Below the pieces are notes generated by a model. It saw only the letters and a program-made list of their open reading frames with translations. It was not told where the DNA came from and made no database searches. Both the position numbers and the translations under genes were made by a program. 64,000 nucleotides of DNA from an uncultured Clostridia bacterium (lineage in GTDB: Bacteria > Bacillota > Clostridia > Christensenellales > Borkfalkiaceae). This document shows, piece by piece, positions 14,798-22,392 of this stretch. Within the stretch, counting starts at the first letter, position 1. Each line of letters opens with the position of its first letter. The stretch spans positions 1 through 64,000 of the forward strand of contig CAKQME010000002.1 of assembly GCA_934254815.1 (NCBI GenBank), written 5' to 3'.

Positions 14798-16621
14798 TTA
14801 TTGTTTTTTTGTTTTAGCCCATTCTTTCATTCTGAGATCCTTTGAAAGAATTTTCTTGCGCAGTCTTATGCTTACGGGGGTAACTTCCACAAGTTCGTCG
14901 TCTGCGATAAATTCAAGGCATTGTTCGAGCGAAAGGGTAGTGGGCGGAATGAGCTTTAAAGCATCGTCGCTGCCCGATGCTCTGCTGTTCGTAAGGTGTT
15001 TAAGCTTGCATACGTTTACTACCAAATCGTCTTCACGGCTGTTTTCACCGACGACTTCGCCCTCGTAAACTTTTTCGCCCGCTCCGATAAATAACGTCGA
15101 ACGTTCCTGAGCGTTGAATAAGCCGTATTGAGTGGTTACGCCCGTTTCGAATACTACGAGCGAACCGCGGGTTCTGCCGGGAATATCGCCCTTGTATTCT
15201 TCATAACCGCTGAAAACGTGGCTCATAATACCGAAACCCTTTGTGTCGGTGAGCATTTCGCTTCTGTAACCGAAAAGGCATCTCGCGGGGATTTTAAACT
15301 GTAATTTGGTTCCGCCTCTGTCGTCGGCGGTCATATCGATAAGCTCGCCTTTGCGCGCGCCCAATTTGTTCATTATCGCGCCGACGTAGTCGTTAGGCAC
15401 TTCCACAACGAGATCTTCCATAGGTTCGTGGCATTTGCCGTTTATTTCTTTGAAGATAACTTTCGGGCGCGAAACCTGAAATTCGTACCCCTCGCGGCGC
15501 ATATTCTCTATGAGAATGGAAAGGTGAAGTTCGCCTCTGCCGAACACTTTGAAAGTGTCCGCGCTGTCGGTCTCTTCGACTCGCATAGAAACGTTCGTCT
15601 CGATTTCTTTGAAAAGTCTTGCGCGTAAGTGGCGGGAAGTGACGTACTTGCCCTCTTTGCCCGCAAACGGACTGTTGTTTACCATAAAGTACATAGATAC
15701 GGTCGGCTCGTCGATTGCGACGAAAGGTAACTGTTCTATACAGTCGGGCGTGCATATCGTTTCGCCTATATTTATCTTGTCAAGCCCCGAAACGGCTATT
15801 ATATCGCCCATTTCCGCGCTGGTAACTTCGACTCTTTTAAGCCCCTCGAACTGATAGAGTTTACCGACTCTCGCGTTCGTGGTGGTTTTGTCCGTGTGTA
15901 TTATCGTTACGTTTTCGGCGTCCGCAATCTTTCCGCGGACGATTCTGCCTATGCCTATTCTGCCGACGTATTCGTCATAGTCGACGTTGCAGATAATCGC
16001 CTGAAGCGGAGCGTTCAGCTCGCCCGTCGGCGCGGGAATTTCTTTGAGTATCGTGTCGAGCAACGGGTTAAGATTGTCGCTTGCGACGTTCATATCCTTG
16101 GTCGCCCAACCTTGTTTCGCGCTTGCGTATACGACCTTGAAATCGAGCTGTTCGTCGTTTGCGCCGAGTTCTATGAATAAGTCGATTATACCGTCGATAG
16201 TTTCGTTTAAGTTGCCGCCTTTGTCTACTTTGTTTATGCAGACTATCGGTTTTTTGTTTAAAGATAACGCCTTTTTAAGAACGTATCTCGTTTGCGGCAT
16301 ACAGCCCTCGACAGCGTCTACGAGAAGAACTACGCCGTCTACCATAGACAGTATACGTTCTACTTCACCGCCGAAATCGGCGTGACCGGGGGTGTCGATT
16401 ATGTTAATCTTCGTGCCTTTGTAAATTACCGCCGTGTTTTTGGCGAGAATGGTTATTCCTCTTTCTCTCTCGATATCGCCGCTGTCCATAACTCTTTCGC
16501 CCACGACTTCGTTGGAGCGGAAAATATTATTCTGTTTTAAAAGTCCGTCTACAAGGGTGGTTTTGCCGTGGTCGACGTGGGCTATTATGGCGATGTTTCT
16601 TACGTTGCTTCTCGTATCCAT
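14798..16621 (-). CDS. typA: TypA/BipA ribosome-associated GTPase
   Basis: This 607-residue translational GTPase has NIAIIAHVDHGKTTLVDGLL (P-loop), DTPGHADFGGEVERIL (G3), CINKVDK (G4), an EF-G-like domain II and the BipA-specific C-terminal region (MSHVFSGYEEYKGDIPGR). TypA assists ribosome assembly and stress or low-temperature growth. The start at 16621 is chosen for homology (MDTRSNVRNIAI) and for TCAGGAG upstream; 21 further in-frame residues up to 16684 would overlap the promoter. Confidence 0.98.
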   Translation of the reverse strand: MDTRSNVRNIAIIAHVDHGKTTLVDGLLKQNNIFRSNEVVGERVMDSGDIERERGITILAKNTAVIYKGTKINIIDTPGHADFGGEVERILSMVDGVVLLVDAVEGCMPQTRYVLKKALSLNKKPIVCINKVDKGGNLNETIDGIIDLFIELGANDEQLDFKVVYASAKQGWATKDMNVASDNLNPLLDTILKEIPAPTGELNAPLQAIICNVDYDEYVGRIGIGRIVRGKIADAENVTIIHTDKTTTNARVGKLYQFEGLKRVEVTSAEMGDIIAVSGLDKINIGETICTPDCIEQLPFVAIDEPTVSMYFMVNNSPFAGKEGKYVTSRHLRARLFKEIETNVSMRVEETDSADTFKVFGRGELHLSILIENMRREGYEFQVSRPKVIFKEINGKCHEPMEDLVVEVPNDYVGAIMNKLGARKGELIDMTADDRGGTKLQFKIPARCLFGYRSEMLTDTKGFGIMSHVFSGYEEYKGDIPGRTRGSLVVFETGVTTQYGLFNAQERSTLFIGAGEKVYEGEVVGENSREDDLVVNVCKLKHLTNSRASGSDDALKLIPPTTLSLEQCLEFIADDELVEVTPVSIRLRKKILSKDLRMKEWAKTKKQ

Positions 16622-16655
16622 AGTATATATAAAATCTCCTGAAAAAACAAGAGAT

Positions 16656-16684
16656 AGTATAAACGAAATAAGCGATTTTGTCAA
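16656..16684 (-). promoter_or_regulatory. sigma-A promoter of typA
   Basis: On the minus strand TTGACA (16684-16679), a 17-bp spacer and TATACT (16661-16656), about 35 bp before the start codon. Confidence 0.8.
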
Positions 16685-16732
16685 TCGCTTTATGCTCGTT
16701 TTAAAAGTTTTAATATATTACGGTTTAAAAAA

Positions 16733-16761
16733 TAGACTTTTAAAGCCGAATGTGGTAAAAT
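16733..16761 (+). promoter_or_regulatory. Promoter of the asparaginase gene, leaderless geometry
   Basis: TAGACT (16733-16738), 17-bp spacer, TAAAAT (16756-16761), and the ATG begins 8 bases after the -10 at 16769. No Shine-Dalgarno fits in between. Confidence 0.55.
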
Positions 16762-16768
16762 TTTATAT

Positions 16769-17770
16769 ATGAAACGTAAAAAGATACTTATGATAGCGAC
16801 GGGCGGAACGATAGCCTCCCGCGCGAGCGAAAGCGGCTTGGAACCCGAACTTACGACTTCCGATATTCTGTCAAGAGTAAACGTCGAACAACTGTGCGAC
16901 GTATCGGCAATTCAACTGATGAATATCGATTCTACCAACGTAACGCCCGAAAAATGGCTCGAAATGGCTAAGGCGGTGCGCGATAATTACGACGATTACG
17001 ACGGGTTTGTCATCTGTCACGGCACGGATACTATGGCTTATACTGCCGCCGCGCTTTCCTATCTCATACAGAAAAGCCCTAAACCGATAGTCGTTACGGG
17101 GTCGCAAAAACCTATCGACCTTGAAATAACCGACGCGAAAACAAACCTTTACGACAGTTTTCTCTACTGCGTATCGCCGTATGCGAGCGGAGTTCAGATA
17201 GTGTTCGACGGTAAAGTTATAGCGGGTACGAGGGCAAAGAAAACCCGCAGTAAAAGCTATAACGCTTTTTCAAGCATAAATTACCCCTATAAGGCGATTA
17301 TTCAGGACGGAAAGGTCATCGCTTACGAACATTCGCGTAAAAGTAAAGCCCCCGTGTTTTACGATAAGCTCGACGATAAAGTCGGACTTTTCAAGGTGAT
17401 ACCGGGCGCCGACGCGCGTATTTTAGACAGGTATTTCGAACTGTGCGACGCTGTTATAGTCGAAAGTTTCGGCGTGGGCGGAATACCCGACGGCGACGGG
17501 TTCGGTTTTTACGAAGTGATAGAAAAATGGCGTAAAAAGGGCAGAATAGCCGTTATGTGTACTCAGGTCGTCAACGAGGGAAGCGATATGACGGTCTATA
17601 AAGTCGGTAAGAGCTTAAAGGAAAAATACGGTTTTTTAGAGTCTTACGATATGACCCCCGAAGCGGTTGTGTGTAAACTTATGTGGATACTTGCCGTAAC
17701 CCGTAAAAGGGGCGAGATAAGACGGTTATTCTATAAAAACATAGCTCAGGATATACTCTATAAGGATTAA
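16769..17770 (+). CDS. ansA: Type I L-asparaginase
   Basis: This 333-residue protein hydrolyses asparagine to aspartate and ammonia. It carries both asparaginase signatures: ILMIATGGTIASRASESG (nucleophile Thr) and DGFVICHGTDTMAYTAAALS, plus VTGSQKPI. It lacks a signal peptide, so it is cytoplasmic (type I). It is followed 1 bp later by the ABC exporter gene, which suggests cotranscription. Confidence 0.95.
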   Translation: MKRKKILMIATGGTIASRASESGLEPELTTSDILSRVNVEQLCDVSAIQLMNIDSTNVTPEKWLEMAKAVRDNYDDYDGFVICHGTDTMAYTAAALSYLIQKSPKPIVVTGSQKPIDLEITDAKTNLYDSFLYCVSPYASGVQIVFDGKVIAGTRAKKTRSKSYNAFSSINYPYKAIIQDGKVIAYEHSRKSKAPVFYDKLDDKVGLFKVIPGADARILDRYFELCDAVIVESFGVGGIPDGDGFGFYEVIEKWRKKGRIAVMCTQVVNEGSDMTVYKVGKSLKEKYGFLESYDMTPEAVVCKLMWILAVTRKRGEIRRLFYKNIAQDILYKD

Positions 17771-17771
17771 A

Positions 17772-19496
17772 ATGTCAACGTTAAAGAAATTCGCGGGGTA
17801 TTATAAACCGCATAAAAAATTATTTTTCATAGATCTTGTCTGCGCGTTCGTAGTCGCGGTGTGTAATCTCGTATATCCGCGGCTGGCGGGCAGCGTGATA
17901 GACTCGGCTTCGCTTGAACAGGTGCTGATATTTTCCGGCGTGCTGCTCGGTATATTTTTGCTGAAAGCCGCGCTTACTTACGTTATAACTTACTGGGGGC
18001 ATGTCGTCGGCGTGCGTATTCAGGCAGATATGCGTAAAGAACTTTTCGCACACTTGCAGAAACTTCCGTTTTCGTATTACGACGAAACTAAGACGGGTTC
18101 GATAATGAGCCGGCTTATGAACGACTTGTTCGAAGTGTCCGAACTTGCTCACCACGGACCCGAAGACGTGTTTTTGTCCGTAGTGACGATAATAGGCGCG
18201 CTTGTAATGATTGTTTTTATCGACCCGTGGCTTGCGCTTATCGTGTTTGCGATTATTCCGATAATAGTCGTTATAGCCGTAAAACTCAGAATAGAACTGC
18301 TTGACGCTTTCGCAAAATCGCGCGAGCGAACCGCCGAAGTAAATTCCGCGGTAGAAAGCTCGGTGTCGGGTATAAGAGTTTCCAAGGCGTATACAGCCGA
18401 AAAGCACGAACTCGAAAAATTCGGCGTGGCGAACGAAGAACTCAAAGAAGCGCGCAGTATGCAGTATAAGTCGATGAGTAAATTCCATACCGCAATGACG
18501 TTGTTTATGGATATACTCTATCTTACCGCTTTTCTTGCGGGCGGGATATTTTTCTGTTATGACAGAATTTCGGCTTCCGGGCTTACGTCGTATATGCTTT
18601 ACGTCGTTATGCTCATTTCTCCCATACGCACTTTTATTACGATATTCGAGCAGATACAGGAGGGTATGACGGGCTTCAAACGTTTTCTTGAAGTTATGGC
18701 TGTCGAACCCGAAAAAGATTGCCCCGAACCCGTCAGTATAGGCGAACTTCGCGGAGATATAGTTTTCGATAACGTTTCTTTCAGATATAAAAAAGAGACT
18801 GACGACGATCGGCATCTGATTTTACATGATTTATCGCTTGAAATACCCGCAGGTAAAACGATTGCGGTCGTAGGTCCGTCCGGCGGAGGAAAGACCACTC
18901 TGTGCAATCTTATTCCGCGTTTTTACGATATAGATTCGGGTAAAATTACCGTCGACGGAATCGACGTGCGCGATATGAGGCTGAACGATTTAAGGCGTAA
19001 TATAGGTATCGTCGCGCAGGACGTGTTTATTTTCGGCGGAACGGTTAAAGAAAATATCGCATACGGCAATTTTTCGGCAGACGACGAACAGATAATCGAA
19101 GCCGCAAAACGGGCGAATATACACGAATTTATAATGTCGCTGGATAAAGGTTACGATACCTATGTAGGGGAGCGCGGCGTTAAACTTTCGGGCGGGCAGA
19201 GGCAGAGAATAGCCATAGCCCGCGCGTTTCTTAAAAATCCGCCGATACTCATATTGGACGAAGCTACTTCCGCGCTCGATAACGTAACGGAAATGCAGAT
19301 ACAGGAAGCGTTGGAGCGTTTATCTGTAGGAAGAACGACGATAGTCGTGGCGCATAGATTATCGACGGTAAAGAATGCCGACGAGATAATAGTAATATCG
19401 TCCGACGGTGTAGCCGAGCGCGGAACGCATACGGAGTTAATGTCGCGTGGCGGCATATACGCGACGTTATACAATTATCAATTCCGCAGTTTATAA
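17772..19496 (+). CDS. ABC exporter, fused membrane and ATPase domains
   Basis: This 574-residue half-transporter has six predicted helices in the first about 300 residues (for example VCAFVVAVCNLVYPRLAGSV and IVFIDPWLALIVFAIIPIIV). The ATP-binding domain has Walker A VVGPSGGGKTTLCN, signature KLSGGQRQRIAIARA, Walker B PILILDEATSALD and switch His VVAHRLST. It would work as a homodimer exporting a lipid, drug or peptide; the substrate is not predictable. Shine-Dalgarno AAGGA. Confidence 0.95.
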   Translation: MSTLKKFAGYYKPHKKLFFIDLVCAFVVAVCNLVYPRLAGSVIDSASLEQVLIFSGVLLGIFLLKAALTYVITYWGHVVGVRIQADMRKELFAHLQKLPFSYYDETKTGSIMSRLMNDLFEVSELAHHGPEDVFLSVVTIIGALVMIVFIDPWLALIVFAIIPIIVVIAVKLRIELLDAFAKSRERTAEVNSAVESSVSGIRVSKAYTAEKHELEKFGVANEELKEARSMQYKSMSKFHTAMTLFMDILYLTAFLAGGIFFCYDRISASGLTSYMLYVVMLISPIRTFITIFEQIQEGMTGFKRFLEVMAVEPEKDCPEPVSIGELRGDIVFDNVSFRYKKETDDDRHLILHDLSLEIPAGKTIAVVGPSGGGKTTLCNLIPRFYDIDSGKITVDGIDVRDMRLNDLRRNIGIVAQDVFIFGGTVKENIAYGNFSADDEQIIEAAKRANIHEFIMSLDKGYDTYVGERGVKLSGGQRQRIAIARAFLKNPPILILDEATSALDNVTEMQIQEALERLSVGRTTIVVAHRLSTVKNADEIIVISSDGVAERGTHTELMSRGGIYATLYNYQFRSL

Positions 19497-19506
19497 TGAT
19501 TTAGCA

Positions 19507-19553
19507 CTTGCCTTCCCTTTCGGGGAAGGTGGCGGCAAAGCCGTCGGAAGAGG
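19507..19553 (+). repeat. Left terminal inverted repeat of the DUF559 element
   Basis: This 47-bp sequence, starting CTTGCCTTCCC and ending GGAAGAGG, matches the reverse complement of 20202-20248 at 38 of 47 positions. It contains two hairpins, CCTTCCC/GGGAAGG and GGCGGC/GCCGTC. The inner AGAGG also serves as Shine-Dalgarno for the DUF559 gene. Confidence 0.85.
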
Positions 19554-19562
19554 ATAAATGAT

Positions 19563-19991
19563 ATGTATGATTTCAGCAATCCGAAATTAACAAAAAGAGC
19601 GCAAAGGCTAAGACGTGAGATGACAAATGAAGAGCGCAAACTTTGGTATGAATGTTTGCGTGATTTACCATGGAGATTCAGACGGCAGAAAGTAATATCG
19701 AAATATATTGTGGATTTTTACTGCGCTGAAAAACAACTGGCGATAGAAGTTGACGGAACAGAACATAGAGAAGAAAAAAATTTAATTAAAGACCGTGAAA
19801 GAACTGCTTTCTTAAATAAATTGGGAGTAAAAGTTATAAGATACTCTAATAAAGATATACGCGACAGATTTAAGAATGTTTGTCAGGATATTTATAATAG
19901 GATAGAAGAGTTGCCTTGTTCTTCAGGTATAAATAAAATCAGAATTCAAGAAGATATTGAAACCTCGGTAAAACCGAACGGAACAGAATGA
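19563..19991 (+). CDS. DUF559 (Vsr-like fold) endonuclease-domain protein
   Basis: This 142-residue protein has the DUF559 pattern: LRREMTNEERKLWYECLRDL, WRFRRQKVISKYIVDFYCAEKQLAIEVDGTEH and GVKVIRYSNKDI. The D...ExD residues within VDFYC and IEVDGTEH fit a PD-(D/E)xK nuclease active site. Its function is unknown; family members are often found as lone genes between repeats. The coding sequence is more A/T-rich than its neighbours. The start codon lies 10 bp inside the left inverted repeat. Confidence 0.85.
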   Translation: MYDFSNPKLTKRAQRLRREMTNEERKLWYECLRDLPWRFRRQKVISKYIVDFYCAEKQLAIEVDGTEHREEKNLIKDRERTAFLNKLGVKVIRYSNKDIRDRFKNVCQDIYNRIEELPCSSGINKIRIQEDIETSVKPNGTE

Positions 19992-19995
19992 ATAA

Positions 19996-20190
19996 GTTTA
20001 AGAGCAAGTTTTATATTGTTGCTAAAATACCCGACTTGCTATCTGCTTCGGGTTATGTGTTCTTTCGATAAAACGGGAAATGCGGCTATCGAAGCCTGAC
20101 AAAGAGTGGAGTCCACTGTCGAGGTGAAGTGGATATTACGAGCAAAATAAGTAAAAGGCGAGAGTGGATAAGCTTTCAAATAAATATTGC
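19996..20190 (+). ncRNA. Candidate structured RNA downstream of the DUF559 gene
   Basis: Pairings visible by eye are GCAAG with CTTGC, interleaved with ACCCGA and TCGGGT (a pseudoknot arrangement), then an 8-bp stem TTTCGATA/TATCGAAG, then AGTGG/CCACT. The hexamer AGTGGA occurs three times. Open frames here are interrupted and none has a Shine-Dalgarno. It fits no RNA family I recognise. A decayed gene remains possible. Confidence 0.35.
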
Positions 20191-20201
20191 TTTGTAAATG
20201 A

Positions 20202-20248
20202 CCTCTATCGTCGGCAATGCCGACACTTTCCCCGAAGGGGAAAGCAAG
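20202..20248 (-). repeat. Right terminal inverted repeat of the DUF559 element
   Basis: This is the reverse complement of the left end at 38 of 47 positions. Its hairpins are CTTTCCC/GGGAAAG and GTCGGC/GCCGAC. Relative to the left end both stems carry compensating base changes. Confidence 0.85.
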
Positions 20249-20384
20249 AAAAATATCGATACTTTGAGTTTTTTTAAACTATTTTTTTATTTTTCATAGT
20301 TCAATAAAGAGAGAATAAAACAATCGGCTTACATAAATTTGCGGAGAATTTACATAAAATTCCTGTAAAATTATGCGTATACGG

Positions 20385-20413
20385 TAGACTTTCTGTTAAA
20401 AAAGTGATAGAAT
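20385..20413 (+). promoter_or_regulatory. Promoter of the sugar transferase gene
   Basis: TAGACT (20385-20390), 17-bp spacer, TAGAAT (20408-20413). The leader is about 50 nt and ends in a GAAGGA Shine-Dalgarno. It contains a possible small stem, AGCCGT/ACGGCT. Confidence 0.55.
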
Positions 20414-20470
20414 ATACCTGCAGCCGTCAAAGAGTTTAACTAACGGCTAAGATAGTGAAGAAGGAATACA

Positions 20471-21220
20471 ATGCCTAAGAAAAAACCAACCGCTTTCGTC
20501 GACGAATTAGCTCCTTATAAACTTAAAACAGGTCAAAAAATTTATAGGTTTTTTAAATCTGTATTGGACTACATAATCGCGTTGATTGCGCTTGTCGTAT
20601 TGTCTCCGCTGTTTCTGATAGTCGCTATAGCGATAAAAATCGACTCTAAAGGTCCTGTGTTTTTCGTACAAAAGAGAATAGGTAAAAACGGAAAAGAATT
20701 TAATTGCGTCAAGTTCCGTTCTATGGCTCAGAATGCGAACCACGATTGTCCGACTTATGAATATAGCGGAGTAAACTCATACATAACGCGCGTAGGAAAA
20801 ATTATCAGAAAACTTTCTATCGACGAATTACCGCAACTATATAATATACTTACTTTAAAAATGAATTTGATAGGTTATCGTCCTGTCGTTACTTGTGAAG
20901 ATGAGTTAAACGAAGCTCGTGCCGAATGTAATTTATATCAGATAAATCCCGGTATTACGGGGTGGGCGCAGGTAAACGGAAGAGATTTGTTAGCCGCGCA
21001 CCCGACATTAAAAGCAAAATATGACGCGTATTATTTACATCATATTTCGTTTTGGCTTGATATAAAAATATTTTTTATGACGATTTTTAAAGTGTTAAGT
21101 AAATCGGATATATCCGAGGGAACTGTAGTCGAGCCAACTTTGGCAGAGGAAACGAACGCGGCTGCCGCAATGGCGGAAGTTGCCGCTGCCGATACGGAAG
21201 TAAACAATACGGCTATGTAG
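20471..21220 (+). CDS. Polyprenyl-phosphate sugar-1-phosphate transferase (WbaP/ExoY type)
   Basis: This 249-residue protein transfers a sugar phosphate to undecaprenyl phosphate, the first step of an exopolysaccharide or glycan. One membrane hairpin (YIIALIALVVLSPLFLIVAIAI, about 34-56) precedes the catalytic domain: PVFFVQKRIGKNGKEFNCVKFRSM, RKLSIDELPQLYNIL and the end GITGWAQVNGRD. The C-terminal 30 residues are an Ala/Glu-rich extension outside the family. No other glycan genes are adjacent. Confidence 0.92.
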   Translation: MPKKKPTAFVDELAPYKLKTGQKIYRFFKSVLDYIIALIALVVLSPLFLIVAIAIKIDSKGPVFFVQKRIGKNGKEFNCVKFRSMAQNANHDCPTYEYSGVNSYITRVGKIIRKLSIDELPQLYNILTLKMNLIGYRPVVTCEDELNEARAECNLYQINPGITGWAQVNGRDLLAAHPTLKAKYDAYYLHHISFWLDIKIFFMTIFKVLSKSDISEGTVVEPTLAEETNAAAAMAEVAAADTEVNNTAM

Positions 21221-21222
21221 TG

Positions 21223-21623
21223 TATTCGCATACGCTCAATAAGACAAGAAAAAAAGCTAAGCGCGTCATTCTGAGCCTTGCGAAGAATCCCACCGAATAA
21301 GCGCGGAGTACTTGATACAATGGGATATTTCGCTCACGCTCAATAAGACAAGAAAAAATAATTTAAGCGTGTCATTCTGAGCTTTGCGAAGAATCCCACC
21401 GAATAAGCGCGGAGTACTTGATACAATGGGATATTTCGCTAACGCTCAATAAGACAAGGAAAAAATAATCTAAGTGTGTCATTCTGAGCCTTGCGAAGAA
21501 TCCCACCGAATAAGCGCGGAGTACTTGATACAATGGGATATTTCGCTAACGCTCAATAAGACAAGGAAAAAATAATTTAAGTGTGTCATTCTGAGCTTTG
21601 CGAAGAATCCCACCGAATAAGCG
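21223..21623 (+). repeat. Tandem array of a palindromic 106-107-bp repeat, about 3.7 copies
   Basis: The segment GTCATTCTGAGCYTTGCGAA starts at 21265, 21371, 21478 and 21585, a period of 106-107 bp with very few differences. Within a unit, GTCATTCTGAGC...GAAGAATCCCA is roughly inverted as TGGGATATTTCGC...GCTCAATAAGACA, so each unit can fold into a long hairpin. A diverged relative with the arms in opposite order lies at 26137-26254. The array occupies nearly the whole gap between the sugar transferase gene and the converging gene at 21635. No gene is seen in it. Confidence 0.88.
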
Positions 21624-21634
21624 ATAAAAATTTA

Positions 21635-22027
21635 CTATGAGAAATAAGTTCCGAGCGAGGTCTCTATTTCCGTCGGCGCGACGTTCTCTATAGGTGAAAG
21701 TAAATTTTTACGCGTGACAGAACCGCTTTGATAAGTTTCGCCCGATGATTTATCGGGCTTTTCTTTTTCTTCGGTTTTTTTCTCATTATTATTATTTAAA
21801 AACGAAGTCAATACGGGTATCAGCGATTTCAAATCGCCCGAACCGTCGAGTAGTTCGGAAAATTGTTCTGAACATATAAAATCGAGCGTTTTATCCGATA
21901 AACCCAATAACTGCAAAACGGGTTTGAACGAAGCGAAATCTATGTTCTTTAAAAATTCTCCGAGCGAACTTGCCTTGTCTTTGCCAAGCGCAAAAAACAG
22001 AAACAATAAAGGTAAAAATTTATTCAT
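21635..22027 (-). CDS. Hypothetical protein with hydrophobic N-terminus
   Basis: This 130-residue protein begins with a short hydrophobic stretch (MNKFLPLLFLFFALG) that could be a signal or anchor. A helical region follows (SLGEFLKNIDFASFKPVLQL, LLDGSGDLKSLIPVLTSFL), then a Lys/Glu/Ser-rich low-complexity C-terminus. No domain is recognised. Shine-Dalgarno TCAGGAG. It is divergent from the small gene at 22073. Confidence 0.65.
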   Translation of the reverse strand: MNKFLPLLFLFFALGKDKASSLGEFLKNIDFASFKPVLQLLGLSDKTLDFICSEQFSELLDGSGDLKSLIPVLTSFLNNNNEKKTEEKEKPDKSSGETYQSGSVTRKNLLSPIENVAPTEIETSLGTYFS

Positions 22028-22072
22028 TGAAATCTCCTGACATTTATGCTTAATAAAATCATATTATATTGT

Positions 22073-22363
22073 ATGGAGGCTCAGGCTTTGAAAGATTTTT
22101 CCGATTATAAACCTAACGAAAGCGGCAATGCCGCGGTAGACGGCGACATTATGGCGCGGTTTTCACAACTCGCGAATAAGTATGAGGGTAAAAGCGGCGA
22201 CGAAATGATGGCTGCTATTATAAAAGAAGCCGAAAAAGGTCGTAAAAACGGTACTCTTACCGACGCCGATATCGACAGCTTTGCCGCAGCGGTTTCGCCG
22301 TTACTCGGTGAAAAGCAGCGTAAAATGCTCGGCGTTATAGTCGAAAGGCTGAAAAAGAACTGA
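22073..22363 (+). CDS. Hypothetical helical protein
   Basis: This 96-residue protein starts MEAQALKDFSDYKP and is predicted to be mostly helical (DGDIMARFSQLANKYEGKSG, LLGEKQRKMLGVIVERLKKN). It is probably an all-helix, possibly DNA- or protein-binding domain. The start at 22073 is preferred over 22046 because the sequence just before it (TATTATATT) looks like a -10 region, and a CTGACA -35-like hexamer lies at 22037-22042. No Shine-Dalgarno is visible. Confidence 0.6.
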   Translation: MEAQALKDFSDYKPNESGNAAVDGDIMARFSQLANKYEGKSGDEMMAAIIKEAEKGRKNGTLTDADIDSFAAAVSPLLGEKQRKMLGVIVERLKKN

Positions 22364-22392
22364 CGCGGGCTTGTTGTTTTCCCCTAAAGGAG

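Larger units (their letters stand above)
19507..20248 (+). mobile_element. Putative mobile or domesticated cassette: DUF559 nuclease between hairpin-bearing inverted repeats
   Basis: This 742-bp unit has 47-bp imperfect inverted repeats at its ends, one endonuclease-like gene and about 210 bp of non-coding DNA. Differences between the two ends include paired changes that keep the hairpin stems. No transposase is encoded. No clear target-site duplication is visible in the flanks. Confidence 0.6.

Noticed and set aside
14797..16684. Longer TypA start at 16684
   Set aside because: The extra 21 residues would overlap the promoter elements at 16656-16684. The ATG at 16621 has TCAGGAG and matches the family N-terminus.
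21223..21623. Possible CRISPR array
   Set aside because: The period is 106-107 bp, whole units are repeated with no unique spacers, and no cas genes are present. It is a tandem palindromic repeat.
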